32,956 nucleotides of DNA from assembly GCA_029240055.1 (NCBI GenBank), contig JARBTT010000010.1, positions 1 to 32,956 of the forward strand, written 5' to 3'. The first letter of the stretch is position 1; every line of letters begins with the position of its first letter. This document shows, one piece after another, positions 16,642-23,778 of this stretch. Under the pieces are notes generated by a model, which made no database searches, had not been told where the DNA came from, and was given only the letters and a program-made list of their open reading frames with translations. The position numbers and the translations under genes are program-made. This DNA comes from Anaerosinus sp. (lineage in GTDB: Bacteria > Bacillota > Negativicutes > JARBTT01).

Positions 16642-17499
16642 TTATTTGATCTTTTCTACCGCTGAAATATGGCGATTAATTCCCATATCCTCTTTACTCA
16701 TGCCCATTGCAAGACCAATTAATTGTGGTAAATGAAGTACTGGAATTTCTACTTTTGATTTTACTGCGGCTCTACCTTCAGGTTGATACATATCAAGCTG
16801 CATTTGACAAAGTGGACATGGCGTAACCATCATATCAGCGCCTGCTTTTGCTGCACTATCAACAGCTTCACCAGTCACTGTCATAACATCTCTTTCTGCT
16901 GTAAAAAATGCATGGAAACCACAGCATTTTAATTTGAAATCAAACTCTACTGGTGTTGCACCTAAAATACTGATAATTTTCTCTAGCGATTCTGGATTTT
17001 TACCATCTTCATAGTTCATAACTTTAGGTGGACGAAGTAAGTGACAACCATAATACCCAGCTACTTTTACCCCTTTTAATGGTTTTGTAATTTTTCCTTC
17101 AAACACATTTGGATTAGAAGCAAGTACCCATAATAAATGGGTTATTTCTGACGTTCCTTTATATTCATAGCCTGACTTTGCTAAAATTTCATTCACTTTT
17201 GCTTTTAAATTTTTATCACTATCTAATTTCGCTTTAGCTTGACGTAGCTCTAGTGTACAGGTATTGCATACCGTCATAATTGGCAGTCCCATACCTTCTG
17301 CAATCGCCATATTACGAGCATTGATAGCAATTAACGCTAATTCATCTACCCCTTGTGCATGAGAAGCACCACAGCATGTCCAATTAGGAATTTCAACTAA
17401 TTCTATACCAAGAGCAACTGCTACCTTTTTAGTTGCCATATAAGCTTCTTTAGCTGCACCTTCTAATACACAGCCCGGAAATAATGCATACTTCATCAT
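16642..17499 (-). CDS. mfrE: MfrE/SdhE subunit with two CCG domains (HdrB-like)
   Basis: This is the membrane-associated subunit of class E succinate/fumarate:quinone reductases, where two cysteine-rich CCG domains bind Fe-S clusters and pass electrons between the quinone and the iron-sulfur subunit. Domain 1 has Cys10, Cys42-Cys43 in TCCG, and Cys78/Cys81 in CNTC. Domain 2 has Cys152, Cys192-Cys193 in KCCGF, and Cys228/Cys231 in CPLC. So both CX(n)CCGX(n)CXXC sets are complete. No transmembrane helix or signal peptide is evident. The ATG overlaps the mfrB stop (ATGA). HdrB of methanogens is the other family with this fold, but the neighbours settle the call. Confidence 0.92.
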   Translation of the reverse strand: MMKYALFPGCVLEGAAKEAYMATKKVAVALGIELVEIPNWTCCGASHAQGVDELALIAINARNMAIAEGMGLPIMTVCNTCTLELRQAKAKLDSDKNLKAKVNEILAKSGYEYKGTSEITHLLWVLASNPNVFEGKITKPLKGVKVAGYYGCHLLRPPKVMNYEDGKNPESLEKIISILGATPVEFDFKLKCCGFHAFFTAERDVMTVTGEAVDSAAKAGADMMVTPCPLCQMQLDMYQPEGRAAVKSKVEIPVLHLPQLIGLAMGMSKEDMGINRHISAVEKIK

Positions 17500-18440
17500 T
17501 CTGCCTCCTTCGCATTTTTAAGAATATCACGTATTTTATTGATTTCTGGATTCACTGGAACTTTTTCAAATGGATCTAATTTTCCAGTTTTCATCAATCG
17601 CATTGCAAAAGGAGCCCGAAGTGCCGCTGCTACTAACCCTTCAGATTGAATAGAAAGTTTAGACTCATCTAAACGACCAGTATTATAAATATCATCATAA
17701 AGCGCTTTCGCGTGGTTTGCTCCAACGCTACTTGTTAAGCCAAGTTTGAAAGTTGCTTCGTGTAATTTTTCAATTGCTTCTGCTGGCTTAAGTCCTTTTG
17801 GACAGTTTGCCGTACATTCTTGACATTTCATACATTTCCACAAACCTGCATCAATTACAGCTTGCAAATGCTCTTTAGGATCTCTACTCCGTGAATCTAA
17901 TACAAGTTTTGCAGCTTTTACAAAAGTAAATGGATCTAAGAAATCTTTTTCATCAACTGTACTCTTATTGCATTCAGACACACAAGCCCCACATAAGATA
18001 CAGCCTGCATATTCATCATATTTTTTGAAATCAGCAATAGATTGTTTACAACCTTTTTCTGGGCTAAATTCTTTTTTCGGGTGAAGGGATGGTTTGATTT
18101 TTTTCATTCGATCAAATTTAGGATCCCAGTCTACGATTAAATCACGAAGAACTTTAAAGTTCCCTAAAGGTTCAACCGTAAGTGTTTCCGATTTATATCT
18201 TTTTACTAGATCTTCAACTAAGACTTCACAGGCAAGTTCTGCATTACCATTGACTCTAACTGCACAAGCGCCACAGATACTAGAACGACATGAAGCGGTA
18301 AACGATAATGTCGGATCTTGCATAGCTTTTATTTCATTCAATGCTTCTAAAATGGTCATTCCTTTTTTAAGCTCAACTTTATACTCTTGTACCCATTTTT
18401 TATCAGCTACTGTACGATGTATGTTTAATGTAATTGCCAT
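17496..18440 (-). CDS. mfrB: Fumarate reductase iron-sulfur subunit (MfrB, class E)
   Basis: This subunit relays electrons between MfrE and the flavoprotein. The N-terminal ferredoxin domain has the [2Fe-2S] set Cys51, 56, 59 and 71 (CRSSICGAC...AC). The C-terminal domain has two cluster motifs, CILCGACVSEC (Cys 147, 150, 153, 157) and CMKCQECTANCP (Cys 203, 206, 209, 213). At 314 residues it is longer than classical FrdB/SdhB (about 240) because of a C-terminal extension after the last cluster. It has no signal peptide, so if it is exported it must travel with MfrA. The ATG lies 2 bases after the mfrA stop, with AAAGGA inside the mfrA end. Confidence 0.94.
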   Translation of the reverse strand: MAITLNIHRTVADKKWVQEYKVELKKGMTILEALNEIKAMQDPTLSFTASCRSSICGACAVRVNGNAELACEVLVEDLVKRYKSETLTVEPLGNFKVLRDLIVDWDPKFDRMKKIKPSLHPKKEFSPEKGCKQSIADFKKYDEYAGCILCGACVSECNKSTVDEKDFLDPFTFVKAAKLVLDSRSRDPKEHLQAVIDAGLWKCMKCQECTANCPKGLKPAEAIEKLHEATFKLGLTSSVGANHAKALYDDIYNTGRLDESKLSIQSEGLVAAALRAPFAMRLMKTGKLDPFEKVPVNPEINKIRDILKNAKEAE

Positions 18441-18442
18441 GA

Positions 18443-20278
18443 TTAGTACGTCCTTTCTGCTGGTTTAAATTTTGTAATAACAACATCACGATATTCCGTT
18501 TTAAATTCATCGCCAACTTTGCTGATAATTGTATGTTTTAAGAAGTTCTTATCATCACGTTTAGGGAAATCTTTACGAGAATGACCACCACGACTTTCTT
18601 TACGTGCAATCGCCCCCATAATAATCGCCTTAGATACTAATAACAGATTACCTAACTCGATATAATTCATAAATGCAGTATTATAATTACGGCTCGCATC
18701 ACCAACATAGCAAATTTTATATTCTTTGATTAAATCATCAATTTCTTTTAACCCTTCTTGTAATTGATTTTCTTCACGATAAACTCCGGCTTTAAACCAC
18801 ATTGAAGCTGCCATTTTATCACGAAGTTCTACAACTCTAGGCCCGCTCGTTCTTGCTGTTACTTCTTCAAATGTTTTATTCCATTTAGCTAAAGCTGCAT
18901 TTAAAGCTTCTTTGTCGCCAACATAACCAACTTTTTTTGCATATGCTGGCGCACCAATACCAGCGGTTTTACCAAACATAAGAACTTCACTTAAAGAATT
19001 TGCTCCTAAACGATTTGCTCCATGAATTGATACGCAAGAACATTCACCTGCAGCAAACACGCCTGGCACTTTAGTAGCACAAGTTTTATAATCAATAACA
19101 TCTATCCCACCCATGGAGTAATGGCAAGAACACCGAATCGGCACTGGTTTTTCTGTAATATCTACGCCTTCAAAACGTAATGATAAGTCATAAACTTGTC
19201 CTAAACGTTCTTTAATAATTTCTTTTGGAATATGTCTAAAGTCTAGGTATACAGCGGCATTCAAGCCTTCGCCAATACCACGTCCTTCGCTGATTTCTGT
19301 TTCAATCGAACGTGCAACAATATCACGTGTTGCAAGTTCCATTTTGTCTGGTGCATATTTTTTCATAAAACGTTCACCATTTTTATTTAATAAGTATGCA
19401 CCTTCGGAACGACTTGATTCTGATAATAGCACCCCATTAATTGCAAGGCCTGTTGGATGGAATTGCACCATTTCTGGATCTTTAAATGGAACACCAATAT
19501 TTAAACATGCCGCGATTCCATCACCAGTGGAACTATATGGGTTAGTTGTACGAATCCAATAAGCACGACCATACCCACCAGTGGCTACGATAACCGTTTT
19601 TGCCGGTACTGAAACAATATTACCACTACGCATATCTACAGCAATAACACCACTTAATTTTTCATCTTTTACAACAATTTCAAGCATTTGACACTCTGAA
19701 ATCATTTCAACATTTTGTTCTAAACATTGTTCAAATAATGTATGTACAGTAGCAAGCCCAGATTCATCGGCATAATAAGCAGCACGTGCATGGGAGCTGC
19801 CACCCATTTTACGTTGATGGAAAGAACCATCTTCTTGACGATGGTATGGATAACCATAGTAATCCATTTCATATATAATTTTTCCTGCATTTTCCGCAAA
19901 ATACTCTACAGCATCTTGGTCACATAAATAATCTCCACCTTTTACAGTATCAAAAGCATGTGATTCAGGTGTATCTTTAGAATCTGTTACACCTGTGCAA
20001 CCATTCATCCCACCTTGCGCCATTGTTGTTGCCGAACGAGTTGGAATCAACTTCGTCATAATTGCAACCTTAATATTTTTATCCTTTGCAGCTTCTAACG
20101 CCGCACGCATACCAGCGCCACCACTACCAATAATAAGGACGTCATATAATGCTGTACCTTTTTGTACGGCTGCAGGGATATTGTTACCCTGCCACTCAAA
20201 ATAAGTACCAGCTGCAACTGCTGCTCCAACAGCTACACCAGCCTTGATAAAGGTACGTCTTGATATCTGTTCTGCCAT
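18443..20278 (-). CDS. mfrA: Tat-exported fumarate reductase flavoprotein (MfrA, class E)
   Basis: This 611-residue flavoprotein reduces fumarate to succinate. The ATG at 20278 has GGAGG 8 bases upstream; the track's TTG start overlaps that site. The N terminus is a twin-arginine signal: SRRTFIK (residues 6-12), then a hydrophobic stretch AGVAVGAAVAAG. FAD binding is shown by IIGSGGAGMRAALEAA. The position that holds the flavin-linking His in FrdA/SdhA (RSHT) is RSAT here, Ala83, so FAD should be bound non-covalently. Wolinella succinogenes MfrA likewise has an Ala (Ala86) and is Tat-exported. Catalytic residues are kept: His274 (HPTG), Glu292, Arg323, His386 (HYSMGG), Arg423 (GANRLG). I infer an extracytoplasmic methylmenaquinol:fumarate reductase. 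It leads mfrB-mfrE. Confidence 0.95.
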   Translation of the reverse strand: MAEQISRRTFIKAGVAVGAAVAAGTYFEWQGNNIPAAVQKGTALYDVLIIGSGGAGMRAALEAAKDKNIKVAIMTKLIPTRSATTMAQGGMNGCTGVTDSKDTPESHAFDTVKGGDYLCDQDAVEYFAENAGKIIYEMDYYGYPYHRQEDGSFHQRKMGGSSHARAAYYADESGLATVHTLFEQCLEQNVEMISECQMLEIVVKDEKLSGVIAVDMRSGNIVSVPAKTVIVATGGYGRAYWIRTTNPYSSTGDGIAACLNIGVPFKDPEMVQFHPTGLAINGVLLSESSRSEGAYLLNKNGERFMKKYAPDKMELATRDIVARSIETEISEGRGIGEGLNAAVYLDFRHIPKEIIKERLGQVYDLSLRFEGVDITEKPVPIRCSCHYSMGGIDVIDYKTCATKVPGVFAAGECSCVSIHGANRLGANSLSEVLMFGKTAGIGAPAYAKKVGYVGDKEALNAALAKWNKTFEEVTARTSGPRVVELRDKMAASMWFKAGVYREENQLQEGLKEIDDLIKEYKICYVGDASRNYNTAFMNYIELGNLLLVSKAIIMGAIARKESRGGHSRKDFPKRDDKNFLKHTIISKVGDEFKTEYRDVVITKFKPAERTY

Positions 20279-20356
20279 AAATAGCACCTCCAAAATTATT
20301 TAAAACACCCAAATTTCCCCCAATAGATACTTATGTCATATTCGTTACATAAATTT

Positions 20357-20385
20357 AGTCTGAAACATTAAAAACATTTCAGACT
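20357..20385 (-). repeat. Inverted repeat in the mfrA leader (AGTCTGAAA / TTTCAGACT)
   Basis: A perfect 9-base inverted repeat, AGTCTGAAA-N11-TTTCAGACT, lies about 80-107 bases upstream of the mfrA ATG. It could be an operator or an RNA hairpin; no T run follows that would make it a clear terminator on either strand. Confidence 0.75.
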
Positions 20386-20470
20386 ATTCAAACCTCAATA
20401 TCGTTGTTCTTAAATAACTAAAATTTATTTTAATCATAGAAAAAATTTATCTATTTATCAAAAACAAATC

Positions 20471-20494
20471 AATCTTATTTTTTCACTTAAGATT
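20471..20494 (-). repeat. Inverted repeat near the mfrA transcription start (AATCTTA-N10-TAAGATT)
   Basis: A perfect 7-base dyad with a 10-base spacer lies just downstream of the predicted mfrA -10, centred roughly 25 bases after the expected start. This is a usual place for a repressor operator or a 5' mRNA hairpin. Confidence 0.65.
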
Positions 20495-20513
20495 ACGAAA
20501 TATGACAATCTAA

Positions 20514-20542
20514 ATATTAGCATTATTTACTCAGTCTTTCAA
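20514..20542 (-). promoter_or_regulatory. Probable promoter of mfrABE
   Basis: The minus strand carries TTGAAA (20537-20542), a 17-base spacer and TAATAT (20514-20519). This predicts a leader of about 230 bases. A weaker alternative (TTGATT/TAAATT, 17 bases) occurs slightly downstream. Confidence 0.6.
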
Positions 20543-20642
20543 TACACCTAGCTATACTTAAAAATTATGAGACTTATAAGAAAACATTATAATAAATTTA
20601 ATTTATTATTTATGTCCGATAAATATCACATTTTTATAACAA

Positions 20643-20683
20643 AAATACCGAGAACACTTTTTTATTAAAACATTTTCAGTATT
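20643..20683 (-). terminator. Weak terminator-like hairpin after lysR
   Basis: Minus-strand AAATACTGA and TCGGTATTT (one G-U) can pair around a loop of about 23 bases, followed by TTG. It lies directly after the lysR stop. The long AT-rich loop makes it doubtful. Confidence 0.4.
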
Positions 20684-20685
20684 TT

Positions 20686-21621
20686 TTAACTATTTTTTTT
20701 ACCTGCTTGAATAATTTCCTTTGTCAACTCAATAAACGCTACTGCTGCTTTTGATAATTGCACATCTTTTTTGTAAGCAGTAACTAAACTCCGTGGCGGT
20801 ACAGGCTCTGACAAAGAGAAATAATATGGATTATGTTCTAACTTATTATACAAAGCTAACGTATCTGTAACTAACGTTGCCCCAACTCCTCCAGCAACAA
20901 GCGCCTGTGCCGAAATTAAACTATGGGATTGTAGTATAATTTTAGGCTCAAACTTTGCCCGCTCACAAAGCTCAAAAAATATCTCACGCATTTTCCGACG
21001 ATTTTTCATTACAATAAACGGCTCATCGATAAGCTTTGAAAAATCAATCGGCGGAAACGGTAACGATTGTGGTAATTTTGCCGCAGCACGACTGAACGAA
21101 TGTTTCGATGGCAAAGCCACCAAAATTTCTTCATCATCAATTTTTACATAGTCCAATTCATGATGTAACAAAGGCAAATAGACTAACGAAAAATCAGTAG
21201 CACCACTTAACGCATATTCCTGTAATTCAACGGTATTTCCTTCTATTAAAGAAATATCAATTCCAGGAAACCGTTCGCAAAACACAGGCAACACGCGTGG
21301 CAATAAATAAGAAGTGCGAGAATGTGAACTACCAATCGTCAGATGGCCTCGCTTTAACTCCGACATGTCTTCTATTTGTTGGATTAATTCTTTTTTTATA
21401 TCTTGAATTCGTTTTGCTTCATTTATGTATAATTCGCCTGCAAAAGTTAGTGTTAAAGGATTTGTACGACGATCAAACAATTCTACACCCAATTCATTTT
21501 CAACCTTTTTTATACATTGGCTCAATGACGGTTGCGTCACATACAGTCTTTTTGCTGCCTGTGAAAAACTTCGTTCCTCAGCAACTTTTAAAATATAATT
21601 AATATCGCGTTCATCAATCAT
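20686..21621 (-). CDS. LysR-family transcriptional regulator
   Basis: This 311-residue protein has the N-terminal LysR winged helix-turn-helix (FSQAAKRLYVTQPSLSQCIKKVENELG, about residues 19-45), a linker helix, and a two-lobed periplasmic-binding-protein-like effector domain starting near TIGSSHSRTSYLLPRVLPVF. GGAGG lies 9 bases before the ATG. The ligand is unknown. It lies between the amino-acid exporter upstream and mfrABE downstream, all on the same strand, so either could be its target; there is no divergent partner to point to. Cytosolic DNA-binding is expected from the family. Confidence 0.93.
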   Translation of the reverse strand: MIDERDINYILKVAEERSFSQAAKRLYVTQPSLSQCIKKVENELGVELFDRRTNPLTLTFAGELYINEAKRIQDIKKELIQQIEDMSELKRGHLTIGSSHSRTSYLLPRVLPVFCERFPGIDISLIEGNTVELQEYALSGATDFSLVYLPLLHHELDYVKIDDEEILVALPSKHSFSRAAAKLPQSLPFPPIDFSKLIDEPFIVMKNRRKMREIFFELCERAKFEPKIILQSHSLISAQALVAGGVGATLVTDTLALYNKLEHNPYYFSLSEPVPPRSLVTAYKKDVQLSKAAVAFIELTKEIIQAGKKNS

Positions 21622-21639
21622 CGCAAAACACCTCCTCGA

Positions 21640-21657
21640 ACAAATAGCGACAAATAG
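21640..21657 (-). repeat. Helically phased direct repeat upstream of lysR (ACAAATAG x2)
   Basis: ACAAATAG occurs twice with a 10-base period (21640-21647 and 21650-21657), between the lysR -10 and its ribosome site. It might be an autoregulatory site; it could also be chance in AT-rich DNA. Confidence 0.5.
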
Positions 21658-21666
21658 TTACGTATC

Positions 21667-21696
21667 ATTATAATCTATTGCTTTAGTAAATTACAA
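21667..21696 (-). promoter_or_regulatory. Probable promoter of lysR
   Basis: The minus strand has a perfect TATAAT (21667-21672) and TTGTAA (21691-21696) at 18 bases, about 45 bases before the lysR ATG. Confidence 0.65.
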
Positions 21697-21806
21697 GATA
21701 ATTCAGTCTATTATGAGGAAATGGGCAACTGTATAACCCACAGCTTCCCTTCTATCATAATATTTTTTATCAGTAATAAAGCGATAAAACAATCATTACT
21801 TCATTA

Positions 21807-23069
21807 TTATATTCTTAGTGCATTTCTTTGCTTCATCATATATTCTATAATATAAAATACTCCGATTAAGGCTACTACATATACACTTTTCCACCCTAAT
21901 GATAAGAAGATCAAACTACAAAACAGCGTTGAAACAACAGCCATATATTTTTTATATCCTTCAAGCAATACAATTCCTGCTATAGATGCCAATAAATAAA
22001 TTGCAATAAAAACACTATTTGCATAAAGAATAAGTTCATCTATATTGATATTGAACACATATTTTAATACAATCGTCACCGTTGCCAAACCGTAACAAAC
22101 AATCAATGCATTCACAGGCATACCATTCTTATTCGTAATTTTAAAACGTTCATTTACTGCCCCAGTAATACTCATTGCATAAATCATTTTTGAAAAACTT
22201 ATTAGATATACATTCACTGCTGCTAAAGCAGCAAAAAAAGCCATAATTGCAACAAAAACTTTACCCGAGTGACCAATCAATAAATCAAACAAAGCTACGA
22301 TATAATTTGAATTCAGAGCTTCACTACCATAGGTATGAAATTTCAATACGATAAGACTTAATAAAATACAAATTCCACCAACAATAAATAGACTAATCAA
22401 TATGGTAAGCGGAAATTCGCGTTCGACATTTTTAAAATCACCAGCGATATGAACCACAGCTTCAATACCGACAAAGCACCAAAAAACTAATGAAATCGTT
22501 GTCTTAATCAATGAAATGTCACCGAAATTCATTTTTATAACCAAGCCAGATACTACATCAACTTTTGTAAACGCTAAAATAATCAGTGTCACAAGAATCC
22601 CAACAATAAACACTGAAACAAAAGATTGCATTTTACTGGCAAACTGTAGTCCGTATAAATTAATACAAAACAATCCTGCAAGCATCGCTATACAGACCGC
22701 GAAAATCTGCCATTGACTACCACCCCAAATAGCACCAATGTAACTTGCACCTGTAATCACAATAATCGGCGGACAAATTGGCAATGCCGATAAATATAAC
22801 CACGATGTAAACTTTGCAAATTTTTCACCAAAAGATTGTTTTATAAAATAGGCAGTTCCGCCTTCACTAGGATATTTCGCGCCAAGATTACTAAACGTAA
22901 AGGCAACCGGTACCACACATAAAATAGTAAGGATCCACGCTATAATAGATTTATTCCCAGCAAGATCTGCTGCAATTGCTGGAATTATAAAAATACTCGA
23001 ACCAAGCAATGTTGATACTAAAATCCCCACACCTTGATATACATTTAAACACTTATTTGTTCTTGACAT
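21807..23069 (-). CDS. yjeH: APC-superfamily amino-acid transporter, YjeH-like exporter
   Basis: This inner-membrane transporter of 420 residues has about 12 hydrophobic segments. It resembles Escherichia coli YjeH, an exporter of methionine and branched-chain amino acids, along its whole length. Examples are GVGILVSTLLGSSIFIIPAIAA near the N terminus, YPSEGGTAYFIKQSFG, LVFWCFVGIEAVVHIAGDFKNVEREFP in the middle, and ILYANSVFIAIYLL near the end. The substrate here is inferred, not shown. GAGG lies 8 bases before the ATG. The gene has a strong promoter with a palindrome in its spacer and is followed by lysR. Confidence 0.88.
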   Translation of the reverse strand: MSRTNKCLNVYQGVGILVSTLLGSSIFIIPAIAADLAGNKSIIAWILTILCVVPVAFTFSNLGAKYPSEGGTAYFIKQSFGEKFAKFTSWLYLSALPICPPIIVITGASYIGAIWGGSQWQIFAVCIAMLAGLFCINLYGLQFASKMQSFVSVFIVGILVTLIILAFTKVDVVSGLVIKMNFGDISLIKTTISLVFWCFVGIEAVVHIAGDFKNVEREFPLTILISLFIVGGICILLSLIVLKFHTYGSEALNSNYIVALFDLLIGHSGKVFVAIMAFFAALAAVNVYLISFSKMIYAMSITGAVNERFKITNKNGMPVNALIVCYGLATVTIVLKYVFNINIDELILYANSVFIAIYLLASIAGIVLLEGYKKYMAVVSTLFCSLIFLSLGWKSVYVVALIGVFYIIEYMMKQRNALRI

Positions 23070-23151
23070 AATAATAACCTCATTTCAAAACCACAAACAT
23101 TAATTTATTTTGTTTTAAGCTTAAACACCGTTGTTTTTTACGGCACTTGTT

Positions 23152-23180
23152 ATTATATGCTTTTTGTATACAAAATTCAA
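23152..23180 (-). promoter_or_regulatory. Promoter of the YjeH-like gene
   Basis: The minus strand shows TTGAAT (23175-23180), a 17-base spacer and a perfect TATAAT (23152-23157), about 80 bases before the ATG. Confidence 0.8.
23162..23175. promoter_or_regulatory. Perfect 14-base palindrome in the promoter spacer (probable operator)
   Basis: TTTTGTATACAAAA is fully self-complementary and fills the space between the -10 and -35 elements. A repressor bound there would block RNA polymerase. The TGTATACA core has the GT-N2-AC form common for GntR/FadR-type regulators. No GntR gene is in the window. Confidence 0.7.
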
Positions 23181-23218
23181 TATATTTAATTTAAAAATTA
23201 AGTTATATAGCGCTAAAT

Positions 23219-23254
23219 ATAAAAAATGCAGAGGCAATCATTGCCTCTGCATTT
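23219..23254 (-). terminator. Strong intrinsic terminator of ahbAB
   Basis: The minus strand reads AAATGCAGAGGCAA-TGA-TTGCCTCTGCATTT followed by TTT. This is a perfect 14-pair stem about 45 bases after the ahbB stop. Confidence 0.95.
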
Positions 23255-23301
23255 CAAAATAATAACTATTTTATGAGTTCAACCTTAAATAATGAATATT
23301 A

Positions 23302-23769
23302 TCACTCACAAAAATAACGCATACTTGTTTTTTTCCACTCTTTTAAGCTATATAGCATTGTTTTTTCCGTTAAGTTATTTTGCTCGGCAATTTTATTTGC
23401 TATTGCTTCACATTCCTCGCGACTGTGTCCGTGAATCATCGTATACACGTTATACGGCCATCCAGGCATAGTATTGCGATCATAACAATGCGATATGGAC
23501 GGACTGGTCGCCATCAAAGTTGCCACTTCTTCTAGACGACTTTCTGGAACGATCCACGCACATAATGCGTTAGCTGCATAGCCAACTTCACGATGCCTAA
23601 GTACTGCCCCCATCTTACGAATTTGACCCGACCGTTTATATCTTTTTAATCGTTCAATGAGTTCTTCTTGTGTAATGCCAATTTGCTGCGCTAACACTTG
23701 ATAAGGTTCTGCCACCAATGGAAATTCATCTTGCATAGCTCTTATTATTTTTTTATCTAATTCATCCAT
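23302..23769 (-). CDS. ahbB: Siroheme decarboxylase subunit AhbB (AsnC/Lrp-like)
   Basis: AhbA and AhbB together decarboxylate siroheme to 12,18-didecarboxysiroheme, the first step of the siroheme-dependent heme pathway of anaerobes and archaea. Both have an AsnC/Lrp fold. This 155-residue subunit has an N-terminal helix-turn-helix-like part (LDKKIIRAMQDEFPLV), RKMGAVLRHREVGY, and then SHCYDRNTMPGWPYNVYTMIHG (about 93-114), the family's His/Tyr block. The track's GTG start abuts the ahbA stop; I chose the ATG at 23769 with AGGTG upstream. A plain Lrp-type regulator is the alternative, but the tandem pair and WPYN block favour AhbB. The A/B labels follow convention and could be swapped. Confidence 0.85.
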   Translation of the reverse strand: MDELDKKIIRAMQDEFPLVAEPYQVLAQQIGITQEELIERLKRYKRSGQIRKMGAVLRHREVGYAANALCAWIVPESRLEEVATLMATSPSISHCYDRNTMPGWPYNVYTMIHGHSREECEAIANKIAEQNNLTEKTMLYSLKEWKKTSMRYFCE

Positions 23770-23778
23770 TGCTTTCAC

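Larger units (their letters stand above)
20279..20685 (-). other. Long AT-rich intergenic region between lysR and mfrA
   Basis: This gap of about 400 bases has no credible ORF on either strand. It holds the likely mfrA promoter, about 230 bases of leader, two separate dyads (20357-20385 and 20471-20494), an FNR/CRP-like half-symmetric site (20613-20630), a weak lysR terminator, and the mfrA ribosome site. Confidence 0.7.

Noticed and set aside
18443-20278. Aspartate oxidase or classical succinate dehydrogenase as the identity of the flavoprotein
   Set aside because: The partner iron-sulfur and CCG subunits, the Tat signal and the Ala in place of His fit MfrA better.
21730-21756. Terminator for the YjeH-like gene
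   Set aside because: The arms GGGCAACTGT and ACAGCTTCCC have two mismatches and no T run on the minus strand, so I do not call it.
23070-23151. SAM-type riboswitch in front of the YjeH-like exporter
   Set aside because: The leader is too short and lacks the conserved helices; only a small CCGT/ACGG hairpin is visible.
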